Of a stretch of DNA of 64,000 nt, positions 56,194-64,000 are shown in pieces. How positions within the stretch are numbered: the first letter of the stretch is position 1; every line of letters begins with the position of its first letter. A program made the translations under genes and the position numbers. Below the pieces are notes generated by a model. It saw only the letters and a list, made by a program, of their open reading frames with translations. It had not been told where the DNA came from and made no database searches. The DNA is from Agarilytica sp033852165. GTDB lineage: Bacteria > Pseudomonadota > Gammaproteobacteria > Pseudomonadales > Cellvibrionaceae. The stretch covers positions 9,176 through 73,175 of the forward strand of contig JAWSUZ010000009.1 in the NCBI GenBank assembly GCA_033852165.1, written 5' to 3'.

Positions 56194-56640
56194 ATGGGTA
56201 TCGCAGAGTTATTCGTCATCGCTATTGTCGGCCTCCTTGTGATCGGCCCTGAAAAGCTGCCAGAAACAATCAAAACATGCCTTGTTTGGTTTGGCCGAAT
56301 TAAGCGCGTAATCAACGATACCCGTACTGAATTAGAGCAACAGTTAGGCGTCGATGATATCCGCCGAGACATTCATAACGAAGAAGTTATGACTTCTTTG
56401 AAGGCACTGAAAGAGGCCGCAGAAGAAGCCGAGCAAGCCTCTCTGATAGCTGGGAATGCGGTCGAAAACCAACTGGCCAGCGCTAACCAATCGATTCAGC
56501 ACGAGCTAGAACCTGAAGACGAGGGTTTATTCGGTGAACAGCTCGCCAACCACCCTCCGATCGAAACAAAAGAAAAAGAGCAAAGCTCAACTGAAATTCC
56601 AACATCCGCAACCAACCCTATTGATAAAGCATCGCCTTAA
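56194..56640 (+). CDS. tatB: Twin-arginine translocase subunit TatB
   Basis: This is a 148-residue protein with the TatB start GIAELFVIAIVGLLVIGPEKLP, an amphipathic helix and a coiled-coil-prone acidic tail. Six bases after tatA. It forms the receptor with TatC. Confidence 0.95.
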   Translation: MGIAELFVIAIVGLLVIGPEKLPETIKTCLVWFGRIKRVINDTRTELEQQLGVDDIRRDIHNEEVMTSLKALKEAAEEAEQASLIAGNAVENQLASANQSIQHELEPEDEGLFGEQLANHPPIETKEKEQSSTEIPTSATNPIDKASP

Positions 56641-56648
56641 GTAAACTG

Positions 56649-57425
56649 ATGGGAAACCAAAGTAACAACGAACAACCATTCATTCAGCACTTACTCGAAT
56701 TACGTTCACGGCTGATTCGCTCACTTATTGTCGTCGTCGTGATATTCGCGAGTTTATTCGCCTTCGCTAATGACATCTATGATTTCGTTGCGTTTCCGCT
56801 GCAGCAGTTTTTGCCCGAAAACAGCACGATGATCGCTACCGATATTACCTCACCGTTTCTAACGCCGTTTAAACTCACGCTTCTTGTATCTGTATTTATC
56901 GCAATGCCCTTTCTTTTGTTTCAAATATGGGCTTTTGTCGCACCCGCGCTATACCAACACGAAAAGCGCATTGCCCTCCCTTTATTTGTTTCCAGTATTG
57001 TTCTTTTCTATTCCGGCATCGCCTTTGCCTATTACGTCGTATTCCCACTCGTATTTCAATTTTTTATGAGTGTAGCGCCCGACAGTATTACTGCCATGCC
57101 AGACATCAGCAGTTATCTGGGCTTTGTACTGAAAATTATTTTTGCCTTTGGCCTCGCCTTCGAAATCCCCGTCATCACCGTAATGCTGATTGCTGCCAAC
57201 ATCATATCCGTTGGCAACCTTTCTAAAAAACGCCCTTACGTAATTGTTGGCTGCTTTGTTATGGGCATGTTCCTCACCCCTCCGGACGTTATTTCGCAAG
57301 TCCTCTTAGCTTTTCCCATGTGGTTGCTATTTGAATTAGGTCTATTTTTCGGGCGCTTTGTCACTACACAGAAAAAAGACGGCGCAGAGGAAACAGAAGG
57401 AAGCGGCGCTGAAAACTCCGACTAA
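56649..57425 (+). CDS. tatC: Twin-arginine translocase subunit TatC
   Basis: This 258-residue six-span protein has the conserved HLLELRSRLIRS N-terminus and the KRPYVIVGCFVMGMFLTPPD block. It recognises twin-arginine signals. Last gene of the tatABC operon. Confidence 0.95.
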   Translation: MGNQSNNEQPFIQHLLELRSRLIRSLIVVVVIFASLFAFANDIYDFVAFPLQQFLPENSTMIATDITSPFLTPFKLTLLVSVFIAMPFLLFQIWAFVAPALYQHEKRIALPLFVSSIVLFYSGIAFAYYVVFPLVFQFFMSVAPDSITAMPDISSYLGFVLKIIFAFGLAFEIPVITVMLIAANIISVGNLSKKRPYVIVGCFVMGMFLTPPDVISQVLLAFPMWLLFELGLFFGRFVTTQKKDGAEETEGSGAENSD

Positions 57426-57526
57426 CCTCAGACCACCTCAAATAAGGTTCTCGTCTCGTTCAGCTAGAGTTAAGGCTACCCCCCATACACTGTCCTCAAC
57501 ATAATGAATGAGTTGAGGACAAAACA

Positions 57527-58108
57527 ATGCTTCCCCTATCAAACACCGCACTACGCACCGTATCAAAACGTACTCCCATCCTATTAATACTAATGGCTTT
57601 AGTATTATCGGCCTGCGGTGGCGGAAGCTACGACACTCACGAAGACTATATTTATATCGAAACATCAGACGATCACGACGAGCCAGAACTTTATCAATTC
57701 CACGTTATCGACACCTATGAAACCAATACGGAATTTGATGAAAATACCTTTTTGGCCTTATCGCCTTACGTCAATAACGGAGAATTTGAAGTCTACTGGG
57801 ACACCCATAGCGATGACGATTATGTCGTTGAACTGCTCTTCAATGAATCGCCATCACCCGTAGGCGCTCGCACAATATCAACCGAATGGTGCGGGCCTTA
57901 TGAATATTGCGACAACAATCAATATCAATTCTGTGAATACACCAGCAACCTATATTTGTCATGCGAATCATCCAGCGGAGACTATCAGTCCAATTACATT
58001 GGCGACCTCCTGCACACATTTCCTCAAGATTCGTACCTGATACTGCAAGTGTGTGATAGCAATTATTTTTATTGTGAATATGAAACACGAAGAGTTTCTA
58101 TGGAATAA
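57527..58108 (+). CDS. Lipoprotein of unknown function
   Basis: This 193-residue protein has a lipoprotein signal (PILLILMALVLSACGGGSY, Cys after LSA). The mature part is acidic, Tyr/Asp-rich and has eight or so Cys in two clusters (WCGPYEYCDNNQYQFCEY and CDSNYFYCEY). No family was recognised. It is likely outer-membrane anchored. Alone downstream of tatC. Confidence 0.8.
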   Translation: MLPLSNTALRTVSKRTPILLILMALVLSACGGGSYDTHEDYIYIETSDDHDEPELYQFHVIDTYETNTEFDENTFLALSPYVNNGEFEVYWDTHSDDDYVVELLFNESPSPVGARTISTEWCGPYEYCDNNQYQFCEYTSNLYLSCESSSGDYQSNYIGDLLHTFPQDSYLILQVCDSNYFYCEYETRRVSME

Positions 58109-58118
58109 CACCACCAAC

Positions 58119-58146
58119 AGCTCTCATTGCGGGAGCTATTTAAATA
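58119..58146 (+). terminator. Weak terminator-like hairpin
   Basis: AGCTC (58119-58123) pairs with GAGCT (58133-58137), followed by ATTTAAAT. It closes the lipoprotein gene. Weak stem. Confidence 0.4.
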
Positions 58147-58152
58147 TCTTAC

Positions 58153-58291
58153 TAGCGGTTTGGGAAGTGTGCTCAACGCCCAAAGGGAATAAGCCAAGGA
58201 ACATAGGACCGAGAAAAGGAATTCTCAGGGAATACCGGGCGTAAGGACAAGGAGCATTTACACTATTTTGAGCACGCTTCCCAAACCGCTA
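58153..58291. mobile_element. MITE (139 bp) with 24-bp terminal inverted repeats
   Basis: Outer arms 58153-58176 and 58268-58291 are inverted copies with one mismatch (outer core TAGCGGTTTGGGAAG). TA lies at both tips, consistent with a TA target. The interior is non-coding. The GGTTTGGGAAGTG core resembles the ends of the 19348 and 46218 elements. Confidence 0.75.
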
Positions 58292-58476
58292 AGCTCGTCT
58301 TTACTACTATTGCTCAGTATTATTCCGACACCCCCCTTCTACCACGAGCAATTCAGCCCGATTACGCCTACAATAAAACAGTCATAACAGAACTAAGAGC
58401 GAAGCCCAAGACACATGCCTATCTTGGGTAAACAGTCGGCAAGATACCTTTTGTCTCACTCAGGACCGAGATACAT

Positions 58477-59448
58477 ATGCAGATTCTCTACCCAGAAATC
58501 AAACCTTACGCTCAGCACAATATTAAGGTAGATGATATTCACACCCTATACGTAGAAGAAAGCGGTGACCCCGACGGTGTTCCCGCGCTCTTTGTACACG
58601 GTGGTCCTGGCGCCGGAAGCAGCAAACATGATCGCCGCTTCTTTGATCCTGAACAATATCGCATCATCGTATTCGACCAACGCGGCAGCGGTCGCTCGAC
58701 TCCTCACGCAGAACTGGAAAATAACACCTCGGCCCACCTTGTCGAGGATATCGAATGCATCCGCAAAAAACTCGATATTGAAAAATGGCTCGTGTTTGGA
58801 GGGTCTTGGGGCGCAACGCTAGGCTTGCTCTACACCGAGGCTCACCCAGACAGAGTAAATGGGCTTATTCTTCGTGGTACTTTTTTATGCCGAGATACCG
58901 ATTTGAAGTGGTTTTACCAGTCCGGAGCCAATTTAATTTTTCCGGATTATTGGCATGATTTTATTAAACTCGTGCCCCAAGACGAACGCGATAATATTAT
59001 CGCCGCCTATTACAAGCGGCTCACGGGTGACAACGAATTAGCAAAAATGGCAGCGGCTAAATCTTGGTCCCTATGGGAAGCACATTGCGCAACATTAAGA
59101 CCCAACGTGGATGTTGTGAATACATTTTCAGACCCTCACTTGGCCGTTTCTCTTGCACGAATTGAAACTCATTATTTTATGAATAAGGGTTTTATGGAGC
59201 CCAACCAACTTATCAATAACGCCGATAAGCTGGCCGGTATACCCGGCATTATTATTCACGGTCGATACGATATGATCTGTCCACTGGACAATGCATTTCA
59301 GCTATATAATGCCTGGTCAGATTCCGAGCTACAGATTATTCGCGACGCCGGTCACTCTTCTCGCGAACCCAGCATTGTTGACGCATTGGTTAAGGCAACC
59401 AATACCATGGCGATAATGCTTGGAGAAGAGGGAGACCAGCTTAGCTAA
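58477..59448 (+). CDS. pip: Proline iminopeptidase
   Basis: This 323-residue alpha/beta-hydrolase of family S33 releases N-terminal proline. Oxyanion block HGGPGAGSSKHDRRFFDP, DQRGSGRS, nucleophile GGSWGATLGL, acid in IIHGRYDMICP and His in DAGHSSREP are all present. Cytoplasmic (no signal). It stands alone. Confidence 0.92.
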   Translation: MQILYPEIKPYAQHNIKVDDIHTLYVEESGDPDGVPALFVHGGPGAGSSKHDRRFFDPEQYRIIVFDQRGSGRSTPHAELENNTSAHLVEDIECIRKKLDIEKWLVFGGSWGATLGLLYTEAHPDRVNGLILRGTFLCRDTDLKWFYQSGANLIFPDYWHDFIKLVPQDERDNIIAAYYKRLTGDNELAKMAAAKSWSLWEAHCATLRPNVDVVNTFSDPHLAVSLARIETHYFMNKGFMEPNQLINNADKLAGIPGIIIHGRYDMICPLDNAFQLYNAWSDSELQIIRDAGHSSREPSIVDALVKATNTMAIMLGEEGDQLS

Positions 59449-59493
59449 AATGGCCCCATTCAGAAATAAACGCCTACTGCCAACAAAGTATGA

Positions 59494-60789
59494 CTAAGGA
59501 ATCGTCCAAAAAAGAACAAACTTAGCGCCCCCCAATTCAGATCGCTCCACTCGAACCCCTCCGTTATGCCATTTCATTATGCGGTGAACAATCGCTAAAC
59601 CAAGACCAAAACCACTGCGATTTTCTGAGCCCTCATTTCTCAAGCGAAAAAACGCCTGGAAAACTTTTTCTGCATCCTCTGGGGAGATACCCGGTCCATC
59701 ATCTTCAATCGCCACGCGGTATTCCGACTCACTGGCAGATACCTCAATACGAATTTTTTTATCGGCATATTTGAAAGCATTTTGAATAACATTATGAAGA
59801 CTTCGCTCCATCAAATACCATTCGCATGACACCAAGTTATCATCGATCAAATTCACTACATCACACCGAATATCACTCTCGACCTGAGCTTCTTGATTGG
59901 TGCGAATCAGATTATCAAGCAGCGATGACAAATCTCCATTTCTAAAATCCAAGGCCTGATTTTTTTGCTCAAACCCTGCATAGGCCAATAGCTCATTAAT
60001 CAAGGTATCCATTTCGGTCACATCTTCACGCAAACCATTCAGGTGCTTTTGATTCATAACAGTATCCGATGACTCTCCAACGATCTCTAAAGCAAATTTC
60101 ATTCGAGCCAGCGGGGTTCGCAGTTCATGCGAAACGGCATAGGTCATTTCTTGATGCGAAGCCAGTAACTCATCGATGCGCTCCGCCATGGCGTTAAACG
60201 CAGCCGCTAGCCCATAAACTGCTGAGCGTTTCCCTAACTGCACTGTGCCAGGCTTTCCTGCTCCAACTTTTTTAGTGTGGATCTGTAAAACTTTTAAATC
60301 TCTCGATAATGGCCAGATCCAAAAATAAATAATCACTGCTATCGCCAAATAAAATGCAACCAACAAAGCAATATACAAAAGGTGATTTTCATTTACGTCC
60401 TCGGTTTGTGAAACACGAACAATTAGGGAAGTATTTCCTATGCGTTTATAACTTGAACGGCTACCCGACTCATCGTATACACTCACTATTTTTCCGTTTT
60501 CCAAGCGCTGAAAAAAAGCGGTTTGCGAAAACTCATCCATCTGATAAAGCTTAACGGGTTCACCCAACCGAAGACTCAAATGATGCGCGACATTATCAAT
60601 ATCGACAGCGTCTTTCAAAACCCCTTCAGACCAAATAACTTCCGACTCAAGCAGTTTAAAAAACAGGAGTTCAAAAGGTTCGTCTTGCGGTTCAGGGTTA
60701 TAGGATTGCCATAATCTATCCGCCCCCCAGCCCAGAAAAATCACAGACAGGACAACGACGGCATATAAAGAAAGAAAAGCTCTGTTCAT
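59494..60789 (-). CDS. Sensor histidine kinase
   Basis: This 431-residue kinase has an N-terminal span, a periplasmic domain (about 33-140), a second span (LLVAFYLAIAVIIYFWIWPL) and HAMP. The phospho-acceptor is in AVSHELRTPLARM, with N box NVIQNAFKYADK, DDGPGISPEDAEKVFQAFF and GFGLGLAIVHR. It pairs with the response regulator encoded 105 bp upstream. The neighbouring ompV-like and DUF3019 genes recall the Vibrio/Shewanella polymyxin-sensing (CarRS/VprAB-type) loci (from memory). Confidence 0.9.
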   Translation of the reverse strand: MNRAFLSLYAVVVLSVIFLGWGADRLWQSYNPEPQDEPFELLFFKLLESEVIWSEGVLKDAVDIDNVAHHLSLRLGEPVKLYQMDEFSQTAFFQRLENGKIVSVYDESGSRSSYKRIGNTSLIVRVSQTEDVNENHLLYIALLVAFYLAIAVIIYFWIWPLSRDLKVLQIHTKKVGAGKPGTVQLGKRSAVYGLAAAFNAMAERIDELLASHQEMTYAVSHELRTPLARMKFALEIVGESSDTVMNQKHLNGLREDVTEMDTLINELLAYAGFEQKNQALDFRNGDLSSLLDNLIRTNQEAQVESDIRCDVVNLIDDNLVSCEWYLMERSLHNVIQNAFKYADKKIRIEVSASESEYRVAIEDDGPGISPEDAEKVFQAFFRLRNEGSENRSGFGLGLAIVHRIMKWHNGGVRVERSELGGAKFVLFWTIP

Positions 60790-60894
60790 AAGGGTATTAC
60801 TTTAGATGTGACTGCTAGCACCTTAGGTTAGGACGACATACTACCAAAGAGAAAGGAAAGGGTATTGATTAATAGTCCCCTACATAGTAGAAGA

Positions 60895-61584
60895 CTACCA
60901 CGCATCAGCCACAAATAAATAACCCTTGCCCCATACCGTTTTAATCTTCTCGGGAACCTCGGCATTGTCATTCAATTTCTTTCGGATATGAGAAATACGA
61001 ACGTCGATAGTGCGATCCAAACCATCATAGGGCCGACTGTAAATGGCATTAAACAAATATTCTCTCGATAGTATTTTGCCTGCATTTTTAGCGAGTTCAA
61101 CCAAAAGATCAAACTCATGACTCGACAATACCACGTCAATACCGTGTAGTTTTACACTGCGCGCAGCAAGGCTTATAACAAACCCACCAAAAATGAGTTC
61201 ATCCAACTCTTCTTTCTCTTCATAATTATAGCGTCGTAACAAAGCGCGCACACGCGCCAAAAGAACGCGCGGTTCAGCTGGCTTAATAACATAATCATCT
61301 GCGCCAAACTCTAGACCCAGGATTTGATCCACATCAGCGTCTCGTGCCGTCAGCATTAAGATGGGACCTTTATAGCTAGGGCGTATTTCTTTGCATATCG
61401 TCAAGCCATCTTTACCCGGCAGCATAATATCCAGAATCACAATATCCGGCATCAATTCCTTAACGCAGCGGGGAACGTTATGCCCCATACCTTCAATGAC
61501 AACCTGAAAACCATTGCTTTCAAAAAAATCTTTTACTAAATGCGCAAGCCGCTCATCATCTTCGGCCAGTAAAATACGGCTCAT
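60895..61584 (-). CDS. OmpR-family response regulator
   Basis: This is a 229-residue regulator. The receiver has the acidic pocket LLAEDDERL, the phosphorylated Asp in VILDIMLPGKDG, and the conserved T and K (LTARD, VIKP). The C-terminal winged helix is RTIDVRISHIRKKL, ending VWGKGYLF. It lies between DUF3019 and the kinase and presumably controls this operon. Confidence 0.92.
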   Translation of the reverse strand: MSRILLAEDDERLAHLVKDFFESNGFQVVIEGMGHNVPRCVKELMPDIVILDIMLPGKDGLTICKEIRPSYKGPILMLTARDADVDQILGLEFGADDYVIKPAEPRVLLARVRALLRRYNYEEKEELDELIFGGFVISLAARSVKLHGIDVVLSSHEFDLLVELAKNAGKILSREYLFNAIYSRPYDGLDRTIDVRISHIRKKLNDNAEVPEKIKTVWGKGYLFVADAW

Positions 61585-61615
61585 ATATACGCTCCCGTCA
61601 CTTTGTTATTACGCA

Positions 61616-62023
61616 TTAGAAAAAACTCCAGGCATTTCGTCGTCGGCGTCGAAACTGGAGGTTTTCGTGCACAACTTCAAACGCTTCTGTCACCACCAAC
61701 TCTTCATTGCCCACTTCTTTCAATTGAAAATCGACATTACGTGAAGCGGCAATATTAATGTAATGATGGCCTGACACAGTGTCTTCCCAGCATTCCAATG
61801 GCCTAGTGTAGTCATTACGAAACAAACACAGCGATCGCCGATTCGGGGAAGTCCATCTAATTTCGAGTTCGTCTTCGCACAGTTCTTCACCTTCCGACAA
61901 AACACACAGATGCGGCTTAATCGAAAACTGAATCGTCGGCAAGGCATCGTCCGCTTTTACACTAGCGGCCCCCAGAATATAAAACCCCAACACCCCTAAA
62001 ATACATTTAAAAATGATACACAC
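61616..62023 (-). CDS. DUF3019 periplasmic protein
   Basis: From GTG 62023 this gives 135 residues, with a signal peptide (FKCILGVLGFYILGAASVKA). The mature domain ends in an Arg-rich tail (RRRRRNAW). The pattern CVLSEGEELCEDELEIRW and CLFRNDYTRPLECW fits the DUF3019 family. The frame is open to 62062 and overlaps the end of the barrel gene; GGAG is only just before GTG 62023, so the start is uncertain. DUF3019 genes co-occur with OmpV/MipA and RR/HK pairs. Confidence 0.8.
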   Translation of the reverse strand: MCIIFKCILGVLGFYILGAASVKADDALPTIQFSIKPHLCVLSEGEELCEDELEIRWTSPNRRSLCLFRNDYTRPLECWEDTVSGHHYINIAASRNVDFQLKEVGNEELVVTEAFEVVHENLQFRRRRRNAWSFF

Positions 62024-63134
62024 CTCCAATAAAAATGGCGGTGGTACTATCATCGTTGACAAGCGGGCTATTGGTTATGGCCTCACCAAACTGGCGATGG
62101 TGAAAAATACTGCGCAATTCCCAATGCTTCGATAAGCGGTATCGCCAATCGAATTTAAGGTAATACGACAATTCACTCTCTACCGTATACACAAAGCGCT
62201 GGTCCTCGACTTCGCTTGCTCGTATACCGTAGTAGTAATCGAGGGTATCGCTATCCTTCCATTCCGCACCCAACGAAAACGCATATGCGCTTCTCTCATG
62301 CTCAAACGCAGTCGATAGCCCCAATCGAACCTGCAAGCCATCGTGGACAGAGGTGACGTCTTTTAATACCTGAAGTCCGAGGCTTACATATTCAGAATCA
62401 ACTATGTATTCAAAGCCCGCTAGACCCGCCATATCACGATCGTGTAAATCATCGAGATCTATATCTGCAGCCGCTAAATCTTCAGAATCTACAGGCCCGG
62501 CAACCGGGGAGGGTGTAGGGCTGGGAGCAGATGTCAGGTTCGGTTCAGACGTGGGATTTGGGGCTGATGTGGGGCTTGGCCCAGGTGTTGGTTGTGGAGA
62601 TGGGACTGGGGTCCCTCCAGAAAGAGGGCCAGAGTCCTCTCCACCATTAACAGGGCTTCCAGCCGCCCCGGTAGGAGTTGGAGTAGGCGTAATTACAGGC
62701 GAATAGTCTCCATTGGGACTTCCAGCTTCACCCACGGAGTTCACTCCTCCACTGCCCAACCCTCCACCACCCCCTTCAATCGAGAAATTCCCAATCCCCC
62801 AATCGTTAAAATAGGTTTGGTCGTAGCCAATGGTACCGATGATATTGAATTGCGTATGCTCAGATTCAAAAAGGGTGTAACCAATCGTATCTGTTTGCCA
62901 AAAAAACCGCTTGCCGTAATAGCTAATCGTCGGCATTAAAAATATGGGGATATCATCATTGAGCGCGATGGGGTTGGTCCGTCCTCCCAAGCCAATCCCG
63001 ACGGAAAACTCCCACTGTCCAACCGTTACACAGTGTGCGTTTTCTTTCGAACACACGGCATCACTCGAGCTTGCATAGGCAGGAAGCCCCAGCATTAATA
63101 GCAGCACACAGCAAAAAGAAGTTCTTATAAACAA
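62007..63134 (-). CDS. MipA/OmpV-family outer-membrane protein with Pro/Thr/Ser insert
   Basis: This 375-residue barrel protein has a signal peptide (SFCCVLLLMLGLPAYA) and the family start GQWEFSVGIGLGGRTNP, then PIFLMPTISYYGKRFF. It ends in FIGGVYHF, the aromatic Bam signal. Between about residues 120 and 220 lies a Gly-rich stretch, then a low-complexity Pro/Thr/Ser run (PTPTPTG, TPVPSPQPTPGPSPTS) that is not part of the usual barrel and would form a long extracellular loop. First gene of the DUF3019/RR/HK operon. Confidence 0.85.
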   Translation of the reverse strand: MFIRTSFCCVLLLMLGLPAYASSSDAVCSKENAHCVTVGQWEFSVGIGLGGRTNPIALNDDIPIFLMPTISYYGKRFFWQTDTIGYTLFESEHTQFNIIGTIGYDQTYFNDWGIGNFSIEGGGGGLGSGGVNSVGEAGSPNGDYSPVITPTPTPTGAAGSPVNGGEDSGPLSGGTPVPSPQPTPGPSPTSAPNPTSEPNLTSAPSPTPSPVAGPVDSEDLAAADIDLDDLHDRDMAGLAGFEYIVDSEYVSLGLQVLKDVTSVHDGLQVRLGLSTAFEHERSAYAFSLGAEWKDSDTLDYYYGIRASEVEDQRFVYTVESELSYYLKFDWRYRLSKHWELRSIFHHRQFGEAITNSPLVNDDSTTAIFIGGVYHF

Positions 63135-63361
63135 ATCGAAATCTCTACCGGATTGAACGCGACAATGAATGATGGCGATGCAGCCGCCAACAATCTATGA
63201 GTATTTAGAAAAAAAGTGTAAAAGTTTGTAATTTTAGGCAAACGATCTCACTTCAAAAGTGCCGCAAAGATTACACTTCTTTACACAATTACGCACTTCA
63301 CTAACAGATCAATGCAAAGTAATTCCATACCATGGAAATTCAAAATTCAAGGGAGAACATC

Positions 63362-63955
63362 ATGCAAAAAATACTGCCCATTCTAATCAGCTGCTGCACT
63401 TTAGCGGCATGCGGAGGCGGAAATAGCCATACCACCCCCAATATTATGCCAACCCCCGAAAACGATATGCGGGTTGAGGACTACCAAAAACTGACAAAAG
63501 CCGAGATCGAGCCGTCCATCTTAAAATACGCCACCGATACTGAACTGCTCAACCATGTAAAGAATGGGCTTAGGCTTCGCGTAACCATATTCGAAGACGA
63601 AGCAACTGAAGTCTTTCCCGTAAGGGACTTTACCCAAACCGATGACGGTGTCACATTCGCTGTCGTGGACGTTGATTTTAACGTAAACACGACAGATAGC
63701 TTTAGCGTGAATGCGACAGCTGGTGCCAGCACGTTTGCCGCATCTTCTGATTCAAGCTCTGAAGGCGCACCCACTGCCAATGGATTCTCTGAGACCAATA
63801 CTCATGTGAACGGCGTCGATGAAGCGGACTACGTTAAATATGACGGTCAATATCTGTTTATGTCTACAAACACCACAAGCGAATATGGCTCACCATCCAC
63901 CTCCTCGATCAGAATCGGTGTTTTTCAAGCTCGTTGTCACCAATCCTTAATTTAA
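63362..63955 (+). pseudogene. Beta-propeller (PF09826-like) lipoprotein, truncated
   Basis: From ATG 63362 (GGGAG six bases upstream) it has 197 residues. A lipoprotein signal (LPILISCCTLAACGGG) leads into a linker. Then NTHVNGVDEADYVKYDGQYLFM, the hallmark opening of the secreted beta-propeller domain family, appears. The propeller should follow for several hundred residues. Instead the frame ends after SSIRI with GVFQARCHQSLI and a stop. The DNA from about 63917 (GGTGTTTTTCAAGCTCG) looks like foreign sequence, possibly the end of an insertion sequence running past the window. Confidence 0.7.
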
Positions 63956-64000
63956 GCCACTTTTTTATTCTCCTGAATAGTCCTGTCTGGATTTAATTCC

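Overview
The window reads as the chromosome of a marine-type gammaproteobacterium, most like the Cellvibrionales (Saccharophagus/Teredinibacter relatives); that placement is inference from gene content. Supporting signs are the tatABC, hisI-hisE, xseB-ispA and pomAB-PilZ blocks, a 6S RNA in front of the 5-formyl-THF cyclo-ligase gene, the tesA/ybbA-ybbP divergon, and a yfhM-pbpC (alpha-2-macroglobulin/PBP1C) pair. Gene-dense housekeeping stretches alternate with gene-poor, repeat-bearing accessory DNA, mainly 18-29 kb.

Region 1 (0-5.5 kb): the tail of an SRPBCC-like gene, a phosphotransferase, a small membrane protein and a cupin flanked by an inverted 15-bp pair, a RoxA-like diheme cytochrome c, and an epimerase relic. 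Region 2 (5.6-18 kb, all minus strand) is the highlight: a TOMM-type (thiazole/oxazole-modified) RiPP locus. In transcription order it holds a SAM methyltransferase, a PhyH-type Fe(II)/2OG dioxygenase, a 178-residue precursor ending in Cys, a 1425-residue kinase/cyclase/ATPase fusion, an amidohydrolase, a fused YcaO cyclodehydratase and an FHA-winged-helix regulator. No flavin dehydrogenase, protease or exporter is seen. Region 3 (17.4-24.2 kb) holds decayed copies of the same locus: two relics of the kinase N-terminus and two further full-length FHA-winged-helix paralogues, among short repeats and a MITE-like element. Kinase-to-FHA modules appear to have multiplied and mostly decayed while the FHA genes stayed open.

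Region 4 (24.7-31.3 kb): small secreted or membrane proteins of unknown function, a winged-helix protein, an OmpA-like barrel, and an SDR gene preceded by a MerR gene and a MerR-type operator. Region 5 (31.3-39.7 kb): pbpC and a bacterial alpha-2-macroglobulin gene split by an apparent 1-nt frameshift. Region 6 (40.3-46 kb): 6S RNA, fau, a small membrane protein, tesA facing ybbA-ybbP with an 18-bp tandem repeat between them. Region 7 (46-51 kb): a second copy of the MITE-like element, GNAT, formaldehyde/GSNO dehydrogenase with truncated haemoglobin, an SMP-30 protein and HNH.

Region 8 (51-57.4 kb): PilZ-pomB-pomA, xseB-ispA, hisI-hisE, tatABC. Region 9 (57.5-64 kb): lipoprotein, a 139-bp MITE, proline iminopeptidase, and an OmpV/MipA-DUF3019-response regulator-histidine kinase operon whose barrel protein carries a long Pro/Thr/Ser insert. 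The last gene is a beta-propeller lipoprotein that stops early near the window edge, probably because of an insertion.
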